Shown here one piece after another: positions 24,613 to 33,437 of a DNA stretch of 40,934 bases. The DNA comes from Planctomycetota bacterium (lineage in GTDB: Bacteria > Planctomycetota > UBA1135 > UBA2386). The position numbers were made by a program, and so were the translations under genes. The notes beneath the pieces are model-generated. The model ran no database searches, was not told where the DNA came from, and worked only from the letters and a program-made list of their open reading frames with translations. The first letter of the stretch is position 1. Every line of letters starts with the position of its first letter. The DNA lies in NCBI GenBank assembly GCA_020851075.1, contig JADZDL010000111.1, positions 1-40,934 of the forward strand, written 5' to 3'.

Positions 24613-25722
24613 CTAACGGTGGCCGACGACCGCCGGGTTGGTGAGCTGCACGCCGCCGCTGCCGAGCGCGGCACCCTGCCAGGCGAGCGTCACGCCGAGC
24701 ACCCAGGGCGCGTTCGGTACCGCGTAGCCGCCGCTGAGCGGCGGCACCCCCACGGCGACCGAGAGCGCCGTGCCGGGTGCGAGCCAGGCAGGTTGTCCGA
24801 TGCCGGGCAGCAGCTGCGGGGCCGCCGGTGCACCGAGGGCGAGCACGGCCAGCGACGCCGCTGCCGACAGTTGCGCGGTCGCCAGCCCACCACGGACGCC
24901 CGTCGTCGCCGTCAGTGTCGGCAGCTGGGCGACCACGAGGGTCAGTGACGGCGCGAACGGCTGCGGCGGCGGACTGACGAGCGTGGCAGCGGGGTCCAGG
25001 GCGACACTGCCGCTGCCAGCCGCGATCGCGCCGTGCCCGTACGAGGCGGCAAGGACCGTCGTCGCCCGCACGTCGAGGTGGCTCTGGTGCAGCGCGATCG
25101 TCGGTGCGACCGACCCGGCGCCGATGTAGGCCCCCGCGAGGTCGAGCGTGCTGTTGGTCGCGCCCACGGTCACGGCGTTGGTCGCGGCGAAGCTGCCTCC
25201 GCGGACGCTGACGTTCGACGAGTCGAGCTGCATGGCGAGATCGAAGTAGCCGGTGGACTGGAACGTGCAGTCCCGCAGATGCAGGCTCTGGCATTGCGTC
25301 GCGCGCAGCTGGCCCCCGACCAACGACGTCGTCGGGTCGCTTCGGCACCCTTCCAGGAGGATCGTGCCGGCCGAGTTGCGGCACGACAGCTGCGCGATTA
25401 CCGACACCGCAGCGAGTTCGAGGCCGCGCAGCACCACGGTGTCGCTGCTCGTGAGTCCGGTGACGCCGACGGCCGGCCCCAAGAGCCCGTAGACGCGCAC
25501 GCCGGGGCCGCCCAGGATCGTGAGGCTCTTGCCCGTGATCGTGAACGGCGTGTACACGCCAGGCCGCACTTCGAGCACGGACCCGGCCGGTACCGCAGCC
25601 ACGGCGGCGGCGATCTGGGTGAAACTGCTCCCGGCCCCGCCGGCAGCGTCGACGATGAAGGCCTGCGCGGCGAGCGGGCCCGCCAGGCCAACGAGGATCG
25701 CTGCTGTGAGGGGGCGTTGCAT
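24613..25722 (-). CDS. Secreted right-handed beta-helix protein
   Basis: A 369-residue exported protein with a signal peptide ending near AGPLAAQ. The opening after cleavage (SFTQIAAAVAAVPAGSVLEV, then RPGVYTPFTITGKSLTILGG) is the characteristic start of pectate-lyase-like beta-helices, where a periodic strand pattern of about 20-25 residues winds a parallel helix. Later rungs include LRDCTFQSTGYFDLAMQLDS and VSVRGGSFAATNAVTVG. No polysaccharide-lyase Arg/Lys catalytic pattern was identified, so a structural or binding role is as likely as an enzymatic one. The final ~100 residues are a divergent version of the beta-rich tail. A TACCAT hexamer (25730-25735) lies seven bases before the ATG. 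Confidence 0.8.
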   Translation of the reverse strand: MQRPLTAAILVGLAGPLAAQAFIVDAAGGAGSSFTQIAAAVAAVPAGSVLEVRPGVYTPFTITGKSLTILGGPGVRVYGLLGPAVGVTGLTSSDTVVLRGLELAAVSVIAQLSCRNSAGTILLEGCRSDPTTSLVGGQLRATQCQSLHLRDCTFQSTGYFDLAMQLDSSNVSVRGGSFAATNAVTVGATNSTLDLAGAYIGAGSVAPTIALHQSHLDVRATTVLAASYGHGAIAAGSGSVALDPAATLVSPPPQPFAPSLTLVVAQLPTLTATTGVRGGLATAQLSAAASLAVLALGAPAAPQLLPGIGQPAWLAPGTALSVAVGVPPLSGGYAVPNAPWVLGVTLAWQGAALGSGGVQLTNPAVVGHR

Positions 25723-25817
25723 GGCGGCAATGGTATCACGGCATCCAGGCACGGATCCGTGCGCCCCAAGTCCTCCCCGCTGCGACCACCGCGCGCGCGG
25801 CGAACAACATGCGGTCT

Positions 25818-26747
25818 TCAATCGTCGCCTGGCCGGACTGCGACAGTCGGCTGCACGACACCCATCGCCCGCGCGAGCGAGATCCCGGCACCGCCGGTCG
25901 CGTCGCGCAGTTCGACGTATTGCCGCAGCGCATCCTCGTCCGGCCCACCGCGTCGCATCGCCCGGATCAACGTGTTCTTCGGCGTGTGCTGGGACGGCAC
26001 GAACTCCACGACGCGGGTCTCGTAGCCCGCGGCGCGGAGCAGCAGTGCCCGCATCGTGTCGGTGATCGTCGCGGCGGCCTCCCGGCGCAAATGCGGCGTA
26101 CTCCACAACGGCTGCATCGGGCCGGCCCGGCTCGTGGCGAGTTCGGCCCACGCCCGCGCGAGCTCCGCCTGGCAGCACGGCGCAACCGCGATCAACTCGG
26201 CGGCGTGCCGGAGACCGAGCGCGATCGCGTCGTCGGTCGCGGTGTCGCAGGCATGCAGCGACAGGATCGCATGCAGCTTCCCGTCCGGTTCGAACGCCTC
26301 GATCGAGCCCGCCTGGAAGGTCAGCAGGTCGTCCAGACCCAGCTGCGCAGCCGTCGCCCGGCCGGCCGCGACGCGCGCTGCGTCCCGATCGATGCCGATC
26401 AGCGTCACGGGATGCTTGAACACGTGCCGGAAACACCACGCCAGGGACAGCGTGAGGTACGACAGCCCACAGCCGGCGTCGACGATGCGAAGGGGCTCGC
26501 CGCGCTCGATCAGCTCCAGGAGCGGCGGGCGCAGCAGACGGATCATGTGATTGAGCTGCAGGAACTTCCGGACCTGTGGCGGTGGCATCGACGCATCGCG
26601 GTGGAGCAAGCCGACCGCGCGCAGCAGCGTGGGTGCGTTCGACGGCAGGATCGGCAGGTCCTTGCCCTCGGTGACCCGGCGCACGGCATCGTCGGTCCAT
26701 AGCGCACGCGCGCGCAGCTCGAACTCCTGGGCCCATCGCTCGCTCAT
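25818..26747 (-). CDS. SAM-dependent methyltransferase (METTL25-like)
   Basis: A 309-residue cytoplasmic protein with a methyltransferase core of the PF13679 type (METTL25/GSTCD group). Motif I is LRIVDAGCGLSYLTLSLAW, strand 2 ends in LIGIDRDAARVAAG, and HAILSLHACDTATDDAI supplies the conserved LHACD block, followed by ELIAVAPCCQAELARA with a Cys-Cys pair that is a hallmark of the group. Both cysteines and the LHACD aspartate may contact the substrate or a metal. The upstream KFLQLNHMIRLL segment is also typical. The substrate is unknown. The start at ATG 26747 is preferred over 26786, since the added residues show no similarity to the family. Confidence 0.8.
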   Translation of the reverse strand: MSERWAQEFELRARALWTDDAVRRVTEGKDLPILPSNAPTLLRAVGLLHRDASMPPPQVRKFLQLNHMIRLLRPPLLELIERGEPLRIVDAGCGLSYLTLSLAWCFRHVFKHPVTLIGIDRDAARVAAGRATAAQLGLDDLLTFQAGSIEAFEPDGKLHAILSLHACDTATDDAIALGLRHAAELIAVAPCCQAELARAWAELATSRAGPMQPLWSTPHLRREAAATITDTMRALLLRAAGYETRVVEFVPSQHTPKNTLIRAMRRGGPDEDALRQYVELRDATGGAGISLARAMGVVQPTVAVRPGDD

Positions 26748-26904
26748 CTGCACAACTGAGCCGTTGGGGCAACGCACGGCAAGCACGCGGTGAAACGCCG
26801 ACGGAACAGCGGGCGCCTAGCGGCGATGCAAACGCACTTCGGCGGCGACGCCAGCTGGGTCCAACTCGGCGGCACCGCGGTGGTGGTCGACGCCATTCCC
26901 AAAC

Positions 26905-27975
26905 TCATTCCTTACTAGGCTCAAACTTCTTAAACGCATCCCCATGCTGCTTGTAAACCCCGTCGCTATCTGTTCCAAGCCACATTGTTCCGCGATTATC
27001 TTGGTAGATGGATACTAACAATACATTTTCTGCGCCCTTTTTCACACTAAGGCCCGTGAGCGTTTTTCCGTCATACCTCCAGACGCCACCGCCATACGTA
27101 GTCATCCACAAATCGCCATCTTTATCAACCAATCCAGAATTGAAATAATTTGGCTTTCCTTTTTCAATTCCACTGAACTTTTCATAGCTCACGTTGCCAG
27201 AGTCAATTTTATACTTGCTCTTAAAATTGCTTAGCCAAAAATATCCGTCTCTGTCTTGAATGATTGAACGAACGCCGGCAGCAGTGCCATCTGGGAGGAT
27301 CGAAAGTTCTTTTTCGTCAAACCACAAGAACGATTTCCCATCATATCGGAAAGCACCCGCTACAAAGGTCCCAAACCAAATGTTTCCGTCCCTGTCTTTA
27401 TTTATGCCATAGACCGAATAAGGATTATTGCTATCAAACGGGCTGATTGACGTGTCGATCCCAAACGATGCCTTCAGGTCCTTTCGTGGTAATCTCAATT
27501 CAAAAAGTGAATCACCATCATAACGATATAGGTCGTTTGCATTGTAGAAGCCAAACCACAAGTCATCCGGCTCAAGCCTCCACTGGTCATAAGACGACCT
27601 TATTGCCTTCAGGGCGGTGAACTGGCTTCCGTCAAACCTGCTTATCCCATCGAATGTTTCAATGTATACATTGCCGTCCTTATCTTCTTGAATGCCACGT
27701 ATTGTGTCGCTCACCAACCCATCACTCGTCGTAAATTGCCTCAGCTCATTTCCATCCAAGCAATAGACACCTCTTCCATTACTTCCAAACCAATACCTTC
27801 CTTTTGAGTCTTGCAGAATTTTCCAGATTTGATTATCAAGCTCAGAAACCACTTTACCAATCTGCATGGCTTCTGCCCCGGCCTGTTTGCGCTCAGCTTT
27901 CTCTTGCCCCCTGCAGGAAAGGAAGGCGATCGCAATAACAATGATGAGGAGTGTTTTTGTAGGGCTTACGATCAT
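26905..27975 (-). CDS. Bacteroidetes-like two-component-regulator-propeller lipoprotein (transferred)
   Basis: A 356-residue lipoprotein: LLIIVIAIAFLSC with the lipid-accepting cysteine at about residue 21, then a charged linker. The rest is a propeller of Reg_prop-type blades with the repeating hallmark D-x-x-G-x-x-W-x-G-[ST] (DSKGRYWFGSNGRGVY, DRDGNIWFGTFVAGAFR, DNRGTMWLGTDSDGVY). These blades are typical of Bacteroidetes hybrid sensor kinases and related lipoproteins, where they sense glycans; here no kinase part is attached. Base composition is strikingly different: the 60-base line at 27121 has 18 G or C, against 44 at 28141. The ATG overlaps the stop of the neighbouring host-like gene (ATGA). 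Recent horizontal transfer is the best explanation. Confidence 0.88.
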   Translation of the reverse strand: MIVSPTKTLLIIVIAIAFLSCRGQEKAERKQAGAEAMQIGKVVSELDNQIWKILQDSKGRYWFGSNGRGVYCLDGNELRQFTTSDGLVSDTIRGIQEDKDGNVYIETFDGISRFDGSQFTALKAIRSSYDQWRLEPDDLWFGFYNANDLYRYDGDSLFELRLPRKDLKASFGIDTSISPFDSNNPYSVYGINKDRDGNIWFGTFVAGAFRYDGKSFLWFDEKELSILPDGTAAGVRSIIQDRDGYFWLSNFKSKYKIDSGNVSYEKFSGIEKGKPNYFNSGLVDKDGDLWMTTYGGGVWRYDGKTLTGLSVKKGAENVLLVSIYQDNRGTMWLGTDSDGVYKQHGDAFKKFEPSKE

Positions 27976-28466
27976 TGAGTGAGGATTGCTTTTAAAGTCA
28001 TGCCACGATGAGTCGGCGATGAGTCGGACAAGCCGATCCCTGACCGCCTGAGACTCACCAGACCACCATCCCCGGCCCCGCCAGCGCCGTCAACGCCCTG
28101 CCGAACCTGCCGCGCAGCACGATAGGCCCGGCACGAGGCAACCGCGTAGGCGCCGAGGCGTGCCAGCAGTTCTGTGCAGCGTTCGAAGCGGCCCGCCGGC
28201 AGGTTCGCCGCGGTGGCGTGGTTGCCGCCCGGGAGCACGGGCACCACGAGTTCGCGCAAGCGCGCGCAGTCGGCCCGGTGGGCATGGAACACGGCGATCG
28301 CCTGTTCGGGCGTGACGAGGCCGAGCCCACGCGAGGTGTCACGCCCCCACTGCCACGCGAACAGCAACAGGGACACGATCCAGCAGAGCAGCGCGCCGAG
28401 CACGGTGCCTGCGAGCAGCACGAGCAGCACGACGAACGGCCGCGGGGAGGGGAAGACGCGGCTCAT
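27972..28466 (-). CDS. Small membrane protein with altered C terminus
   Basis: A 164-residue protein of unknown function. A long hydrophobic segment at about residues 10-38 (FVVLLVLLAGTVLGALLCW and following) anchors it; the next ~80 residues form a soluble helical part with TPEQAIAVFHAHRADCARLR and FERCTELLARLGAYAVASC. After about residue 125 the sequence becomes glycine- and serine-rich (VDGAGGAGDGGLVSLRRSG), and the last dozen residues (HRGMTLKAILTQ) lie in AT-richer DNA belonging to the transferred block. The original end was probably replaced by the insertion. A tandem 11-bp repeat sits in this tail, and a dispersed repeat copy overlaps it at 28063-28121. Confidence 0.6.
   Translation of the reverse strand: MSRVFPSPRPFVVLLVLLAGTVLGALLCWIVSLLLFAWQWGRDTSRGLGLVTPEQAIAVFHAHRADCARLRELVVPVLPGGNHATAANLPAGRFERCTELLARLGAYAVASCRAYRAARQVRQGVDGAGGAGDGGLVSLRRSGIGLSDSSPTHRGMTLKAILTQ
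28006..28027. repeat. Tandem 11-bp repeat at the composition boundary
   Basis: CGATGAGTCGG is present twice in direct succession (28006-28016 and 28017-28027) without mismatch. It lies within some 15 bases of the point where base composition changes from host-like to AT-rich, at the upstream edge of the transferred propeller gene. It may be a trace of the joining event. Confidence 0.75.
28063..28121. repeat. Dispersed ~58-bp repeat, copy A
   Basis: This stretch, beginning CCACCATCCCCGGCCCC and ending CAGCACG, closely matches 40478-40535. The two differ by two 1-bp indels and roughly eight substitutions by eye. Copy A lies inside the 3' end of the membrane-protein gene, copy B in intergenic sequence behind a pseudogene, both near broken gene ends. 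Confidence 0.5.
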
Positions 28467-28554
28467 GCGTTCACTTTGTATCGCCAAGTTGACGGCGGCG
28501 CAACCGGCACAGATGCCCAGCCGATCAACGCTGTTCAAGCTGTCGCGGTAGCTC

Positions 28555-29802
28555 CTACTTCTTCGCTCCGTCGCTGCCCACGCCGCCCTTTGCGGTGAAC
28601 ACACCCGCCACACTGAGCCAGCCGCTGACACCACCCTTGGTTGCCTCGCTGCGGCCATTCCGAAAGCCGCGCAGTTGGTCATAGACCGCAGGGATCAACA
28701 ACTTGCCACTGGCATCGATCGCCCCCCACTTGCCGTCGAGCATCACCAGGCCGAGGCCTTCTTGGTGAGGTAGAGCGAACGCAAACTGCGGCTGGATGCG
28801 ATAGCTGCCAGCACGATCGATGTATCCCCAGTTGCCCTCGGCATCCTGCGCCGGGGCACCAGCTTCGCCAAACCAACCGACATCCGCAAACTGGGTCGGA
28901 ATGACCATCGCCCCGCTGCGATCTGCGAAACCCCATCCTTGGGTCGTTCTAACCGGCGCCCACGCCGGTTCAGCACCCAAGAACGCGCGCACCGCCACGA
29001 ACTTCGGCGCGAGTAGTTCGTGACCGTTGGCATGAACGAGTCCGGCCAGGCCGCCCACATACGCAACGATTTGCTCGGCCAAGAACCGGTCCTCGAAGCG
29101 CTCATACTTCGCCGCAATGACCAACCTGCCTTGCCGATCCACGAAGCCCCAGCCGCCGGCCGTACGCACCATGGCCAGATCCAATCGACCAGCATCGCCA
29201 AACGCTCGGGCATTCAAGAACTGCGGCGCAATGAGCACTTGGTTGGAAACCACATCGCGGTAGCCCCACAGTTTGCCCTCGCGGAACTTCGTTGGCGGCG
29301 GCGGCAGCAGACGCTCCTCAGCGGGCGCGCCCGATCGGTCCAGCGGCACCATCTGCACGCCAGCAGCGTTGACCATTTGCACAATGCAGAACGGCGTGCG
29401 TTCGACCCTCATGCTGGCGAGGTTCTCGGGCGAGACGCTGCGAATGTTGGTCCAGATCAGCAACTGGTCTGATCCGATCGCAAACTCATTCACGGTTGCA
29501 ACATTGCCGCCTTCATCGAGCTCGCGACGCGCCAACCAACGAACCAATTGCGTCTTCGGCGGCCGCACCGCCTGGCTCGACAAGCGAATCTGGTTCTTGC
29601 CCGAACCCAGGGTCAGCTCCAAGTCGTTTGCCGGCGTCAACACCAGCGACGCCGGAACACGGCCAGCGCCTTCCACCGCAACGATCGTTACCGCGTCGTC
29701 AGCGCTGGCGCGGCGCTCACGCTCCGGTTTGGGACCATCTTGCGCAACACATTGCGTGGCGAAGACCAGTAGGAAGAGCAATGCGAGTCGAAGGGTCATC
29801 AT
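28555..29802 (-). CDS. Secreted WG-repeat protein
   Basis: A 415-residue exported protein with a signal peptide (LRLALLFLLVFATQCVAQ). From about residue 170 it contains WG repeats of about 40-50 residues of the form W-G-[FY]-x-[DN]-[RK]-x-G-x-[LM]-V-I-x-x-x-[FY]: KLWGYRDVVSNQVLIAPQF, GWGFVDRQGRLVIAAKYE, GWGFADRSGAMVIPTQF, NWGYIDRAGSYRIQPQF and KWGAIDASGKLLIPAVY. Such KWG repeats are common in secreted proteins of many phyla and probably form a beta structure. The N-terminal 150 residues are less regular (VRWLARRELDEGGNVATV). No enzymatic motif is seen; a binding or structural role is likely. Confidence 0.85.
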   Translation of the reverse strand: MMTLRLALLFLLVFATQCVAQDGPKPERERRASADDAVTIVAVEGAGRVPASLVLTPANDLELTLGSGKNQIRLSSQAVRPPKTQLVRWLARRELDEGGNVATVNEFAIGSDQLLIWTNIRSVSPENLASMRVERTPFCIVQMVNAAGVQMVPLDRSGAPAEERLLPPPPTKFREGKLWGYRDVVSNQVLIAPQFLNARAFGDAGRLDLAMVRTAGGWGFVDRQGRLVIAAKYERFEDRFLAEQIVAYVGGLAGLVHANGHELLAPKFVAVRAFLGAEPAWAPVRTTQGWGFADRSGAMVIPTQFADVGWFGEAGAPAQDAEGNWGYIDRAGSYRIQPQFAFALPHQEGLGLVMLDGKWGAIDASGKLLIPAVYDQLRGFRNGRSEATKGGVSGWLSVAGVFTAKGGVGSDGAKK

Positions 29803-30151
29803 CTTTGGGTTCCGATTCGGTGGGTTGGCGCGGCAACGAGCAGCGCGACGAGTGCTACTGTCGCGAATTGGAACGCTCTCGCGACACCACTCTCGCTGAT
29901 CACATCGTTAAGCAGCGCAAAATGATCCGTTGGCACACGACACTCAAGCCACGAGAATGCGGCGACGCCGCCGAGAGTCGATCGGGAGCGAACACGAGAC
30001 TTGGGTGGGTCGTGTCGACGGTTCGGCACCTGGGTTGGAGTCGCAGGGCGACACGCCAGCAACGCAGGGCAGCCCAACGGGCGCCCGCGCGTGCTACACT
30101 CGCCGCTCGCACCTCACTGCGACCGCCACGAGCCACGAAACAGGGGATCCC
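29803..30151. other. Divergent intergenic region before the VCBS lipoprotein
   Basis: About 350 bases with no supported gene, flanked by divergent starts. A TACACT hexamer near 30093-30098, about 53 bases before the ATG at 30152, could be a -10 element, but no convincing -35 was identified. AGGGGA about 8 bases before that ATG is one of the few clear Shine-Dalgarno-like sites in the window. Confidence 0.4.
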
Positions 30152-32110
30152 ATGCGCTACCGCGTTCCATATCTCGCCAGTCTCGCCGTCCTGCTCGGGC
30201 TCGGCAGCTGCCAGCTCACGCTGGTCGGGTTCGACGCGCCGGCGAACGTCGTCGCCGGTCAGGTGTTCGAAGTCGTCGTCGACGGCAGTAGCGACGCCGG
30301 TCCAGGCAACTGTGGGTGCGTCGTGCAGCTGCCCCACGGCTTCACCGTCGTCGGCGGCACCGGCACGATAGCCGCGAGCCAGGTGACCTTCGACGATCCG
30401 ACGTTGCTGGCCACCTACGTGGCCGAACCAGGGCACTTCCTCGCCGCCTGGTCGGTCGCGAACTCTCCTGCGGTCACCGCCCGGCTGAAGGTCTTCGTGC
30501 TCGCGCCGCCGGTCCCGACCAGCGGCGCGATCAAGGTGGCGCTGGCCGGCCAGACCAACTACATGAGTCCCTTCGTGCCGAACTCGCCGATGGGCGTGAC
30601 CGACTTCGCGCAGATCACGGCCGCGGCGAACGTGCGCTCGATCGCCGTCGTAACCGTGCCGGCGACGACCTTCGCGCCGGACGCCGATGGACTGCCGTTC
30701 GGGAACTCGCCAGACGCCTGGTCGGGCCTCGCCGTGGGCGATCTCGACGGTGACGGCGACGACGACCTGGTCGCCGCGGAACCATGGCCCGGCACGGGGC
30801 TGCATGCGTGGTTCCGGACCGGCGCGACCTGGACCGAACGCAGCACCGGCCTCGCCGGCAGCGGGCAACGCGCGCGGGTCGCGATCGGCGACTTCGACGG
30901 CGACGGCCACGCCGACATCGTGCACGGCACAGGCCGCGTGTTCTTCGGCGACGGCGCCGGCACATGGACCCCGGGGCCGACGTTGCCGCAGTTCACGACC
31001 TTTGCGGTGGCCACGGGCGACGTCGACGCCGACGGCTGCAGCGACATCGCCTTCGGCTCCTGGTACCAGGACCACCTGCAGGTGTTCCTCGGCCAGCCGA
31101 ACCGCACGTTCGCCGATGCAAGCAACGGGTTGCCGCGCCGGAACGGCATCGGCAGTTTCGACATCCTGCTGCGCGACGTGACCGGGGACGGCCACGTGGA
31201 TCTCGTCTGGAACCAGGTGTGGGCCGGCGACGGGCAAGGCAATTGGACGATGGGTGCGGGCCTCACCACGGAGATTCCGTGGGGCATCGCCAGCGGCGAT
31301 CTCGACGGCGATGGTCAGCCCGAAGTGGTCGCCGCCTACCAGGGCAACACCATGGGAGCTGGCGTCCATGTCCGCACTGGGACCAACCAATGGGCGCCGG
31401 TGCCCAACACTGGCTTGCCGACGACGACCCGGAAGGTCAGCGTCGCCTTGCTCGACTTCGAACGGGACGGCCGGCTCGACGTCGTGCTCGGCGGGGTCGC
31501 CGGCGGCAGCATCGACGCCTGGCGCAATCTCGGCGGAATGACGTTCGCGCCCGTGCCGTCGGCCGGCTTGCCCATCGGGGTGATCCAAGACGTCACCGAC
31601 CTCGACGTCGGCGACTTCCACGGCGACACGTTCCCCGACCTCGCCGCGGCGATCCTCGCCGAGGGCCTCGTGGCCTACCAGAATTGGCGCGGCGGCCTGT
31701 CGCCGTTCGGCACCGGTTGCGCAGGCGGCCTCGCCCAAGCCCCCACCGTGGCGGGCCTCGGCGCGCCGGCGCTCGGCAACGCGAGCTTCGCGGTGGAGGT
31801 GGCCGGCGGCATCCCGGGCACACTCGGCCTGTGCTGGTTCGGCTTCAGCCAGCAGGTCTGGGGCGGGGTGACGCCACTGCCGCTCGAGCTCACGAACCTC
31901 GGCGCGCCGGGCTGCATGCTCTGGACCGGCGGCGAATCCACCACTTGGGGGCTGTTCGACCCTGCGGGGCGCCTGCATCGACCGCTGCCGATCCCTGGCG
32001 ACCCCGCGCTGCAGCGGTTCGTGCTGTTCGCGCAGGGCGCCGCGTTCGCCCCGAGCACCACTCCGCTGCCGATGTCGTTCACTGCGGGCCTCGCGCTGCG
32101 CATCGAGTAA
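30152..32110 (+). CDS. VCBS/FG-GAP repeat lipoprotein with C-terminal module
   Basis: A 652-residue lipoprotein: the lipobox LGLGSC follows a hydrophobic signal. An Ig-like N-terminal domain (residues about 25-155) precedes an FG-GAP/VCBS propeller with calcium-binding repeats of the form D-x-D-x-D-G-x-x-D: VGDLDGDGDDDLV, IGDFDGDGHADIV, TGDVDADGCSDIA, LRDVTGDGHVDLV, SGDLDGDGQPEVV and LDFERDGRLDVV. The tail (FGTGCAGG to LALRIE) is the shared module, with a central GAPGC. It probably sits on the outer side of a membrane and binds calcium. The start at 30152 is supported by a nearby AGGGGA and the lipobox. Confidence 0.88.
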   Translation: MRYRVPYLASLAVLLGLGSCQLTLVGFDAPANVVAGQVFEVVVDGSSDAGPGNCGCVVQLPHGFTVVGGTGTIAASQVTFDDPTLLATYVAEPGHFLAAWSVANSPAVTARLKVFVLAPPVPTSGAIKVALAGQTNYMSPFVPNSPMGVTDFAQITAAANVRSIAVVTVPATTFAPDADGLPFGNSPDAWSGLAVGDLDGDGDDDLVAAEPWPGTGLHAWFRTGATWTERSTGLAGSGQRARVAIGDFDGDGHADIVHGTGRVFFGDGAGTWTPGPTLPQFTTFAVATGDVDADGCSDIAFGSWYQDHLQVFLGQPNRTFADASNGLPRRNGIGSFDILLRDVTGDGHVDLVWNQVWAGDGQGNWTMGAGLTTEIPWGIASGDLDGDGQPEVVAAYQGNTMGAGVHVRTGTNQWAPVPNTGLPTTTRKVSVALLDFERDGRLDVVLGGVAGGSIDAWRNLGGMTFAPVPSAGLPIGVIQDVTDLDVGDFHGDTFPDLAAAILAEGLVAYQNWRGGLSPFGTGCAGGLAQAPTVAGLGAPALGNASFAVEVAGGIPGTLGLCWFGFSQQVWGGVTPLPLELTNLGAPGCMLWTGGESTTWGLFDPAGRLHRPLPIPGDPALQRFVLFAQGAAFAPSTTPLPMSFTAGLALRIE

Positions 32111-32122
32111 TGCCTGGGTGCA

Positions 32123-33403
32123 TCAGAGGCCGATGCGGTGCGCGAACGCGCCCGACACCGAGATGCCGAGCGGGTCGAAGTGCAACCACTGCGCGAACAG
32201 CACCACGCCGAGGAACCCGGTGCCGGCGGGCACGGCGATCGACTGGCTCGCCACGCCGAACGCATCGGTGAGCCGCAGCACGACCGCGTCGGGCGCCACG
32301 TCGAGGTCACAGCCGCCGGGCAACGGCAGAGGCGAGCCGCCGCCAGCGAAGTCCGACAGGCCGAGCACGAGCACGCCGTGGTCGTTCGCGAGGCCCTGCA
32401 GGCCGATCGTAAGCGTGTTGCCGGGCTGCGGGATGCCCTGGACGGTCTGGGTCAGGGAAACTGGGCCGCAGCGTGTGCGGTACTCGAGGCTCTGGGCGCC
32501 GAGTTCGAGGCCGGTGGCGAAGTCGATCGGGGTGCCCAGCAGCGCTGGCGAGCGCAGCGACACGTTGCCCGTCCACGGGTCGACTTCGTAAAGGAACGGG
32601 AACGCGCTGCCGCCGAGGGCCAGGGGCGCAACCGCGTACGCCGCTACCTGGTGCATCGCCACGGCGCCACCCGGGGGGACCACCGGCGAAGTCACCAGCG
32701 GCTGCGGCGGGCCGATCAGGCCGGCGAACAGCGCGAATGTGCCGTCGGCGAACGAAAGTAGTTGCCTCGGCACGCCGGTCGGCAGATCGAATGCGCCGGT
32801 GAGGTTCATGCCGGTCGGGTTGGGGAAGGTGTGCGGGCCGAGCAGCGCCAGACCCGTATCGCTGTCGACGAGCACGACCCCGGAGTCGATGGCTCCGCTG
32901 CCGGGGCGGCCGGTCCAGCCGAGCAGGGCCACGGTGCCGTATGGGCCGTAGCCGTGCAGCGTCGTCGCATTGGGCTGCGCATGGACCAGCTGCGCCGAAC
33001 CGCCGCGCCGCGGTATGTGGTAGAGCCCGCCGGCTGTGCCGTCGACGGCCGCGAGCAGGCGGTCCTGCTGCACGGCGAGATCGGTGATCGTGCCGGGCAC
33101 GTCGGTCAGGTGGACTTCGACGAAGCCAGTGCCGTTCGCCTGCAGGCGCACGAGCCGCGACACCGTGCCGAGGTCGAGGGCGAGCAGCGGATCGCCGTTG
33201 TACGGGTCGATCGTGATCGCCAGGGGCGGCAAGCTGTCCGAGGGAAACCCGCTGAGCGGCAGCACGACGCCGGTGGTGGTGTCTACCGACAGCACCTGCG
33301 TGGCCGGGCTGGTGCCGGCGGTGCGGGTCAGCACTAGGTGCGGATAGGTCGGAGCCTGGGCGACCAGGGTGGTAGCCAGCAATGCCGCGGCGAGGCCTTT
33401 CAT
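32123..33403 (-). CDS. Secreted propeller-like protein with C-terminal module
   Basis: A 426-residue exported protein with a signal peptide ending near LVAQ. The body has repeated strand blocks typical of NHL/YncE-like propellers: VLSVDTTTGVVLPLSG, PLAITIDPYNGDPLLALD, DLAVQQDRLLAAVDGTAGGLYHI and SGVVLVDSDTGLALLG. The last ~120 residues form the shared module (TRCGPVSLTQTVQGIPQPGN, then GTGFLGVVLFAQWLHFDPLG) ending AFAHRIGL. It converges with the VCBS gene, with 12 bases between stop codons. The upstream region holds a well-spaced -35/-10 pair, with the ATG five bases after the -10. Confidence 0.8.
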   Translation of the reverse strand: MKGLAAALLATTLVAQAPTYPHLVLTRTAGTSPATQVLSVDTTTGVVLPLSGFPSDSLPPLAITIDPYNGDPLLALDLGTVSRLVRLQANGTGFVEVHLTDVPGTITDLAVQQDRLLAAVDGTAGGLYHIPRRGGSAQLVHAQPNATTLHGYGPYGTVALLGWTGRPGSGAIDSGVVLVDSDTGLALLGPHTFPNPTGMNLTGAFDLPTGVPRQLLSFADGTFALFAGLIGPPQPLVTSPVVPPGGAVAMHQVAAYAVAPLALGGSAFPFLYEVDPWTGNVSLRSPALLGTPIDFATGLELGAQSLEYRTRCGPVSLTQTVQGIPQPGNTLTIGLQGLANDHGVLVLGLSDFAGGGSPLPLPGGCDLDVAPDAVVLRLTDAFGVASQSIAVPAGTGFLGVVLFAQWLHFDPLGISVSGAFAHRIGL

Positions 33404-33408
33404 GGGGC

Positions 33409-33437
33409 AGGATAGCCTACCTGCCGTCGCCCGGTAA
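33409..33437 (-). promoter_or_regulatory. Candidate promoter giving a leaderless message
   Basis: On the minus strand TTACCG (33437-33432) and TATCCT (33414-33409) are 17 bases apart, the ideal spacing for a housekeeping sigma factor. Only five bases separate the -10 from the ATG at 33403, so the transcript would begin at or next to the start codon. The rest of the 33404-33694 gap shows no supported gene. Confidence 0.45.

Noticed and set aside
26826..26919. Plus-strand 30-residue frame (MQTHFGGDASWVQLGG and on) next to the transferred gene
   Set aside because: Protein-like third-base pattern, but too short to assign, and it overlaps the 3' end of the propeller gene. It could be a scrap of a disrupted host gene.
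29900..31978. Minus-strand frame of 692 residues antisense to the VCBS lipoprotein
   Set aside because: Shadow frame; the repeated Asp-rich calcium motifs on the plus strand explain the open reading on the other strand.
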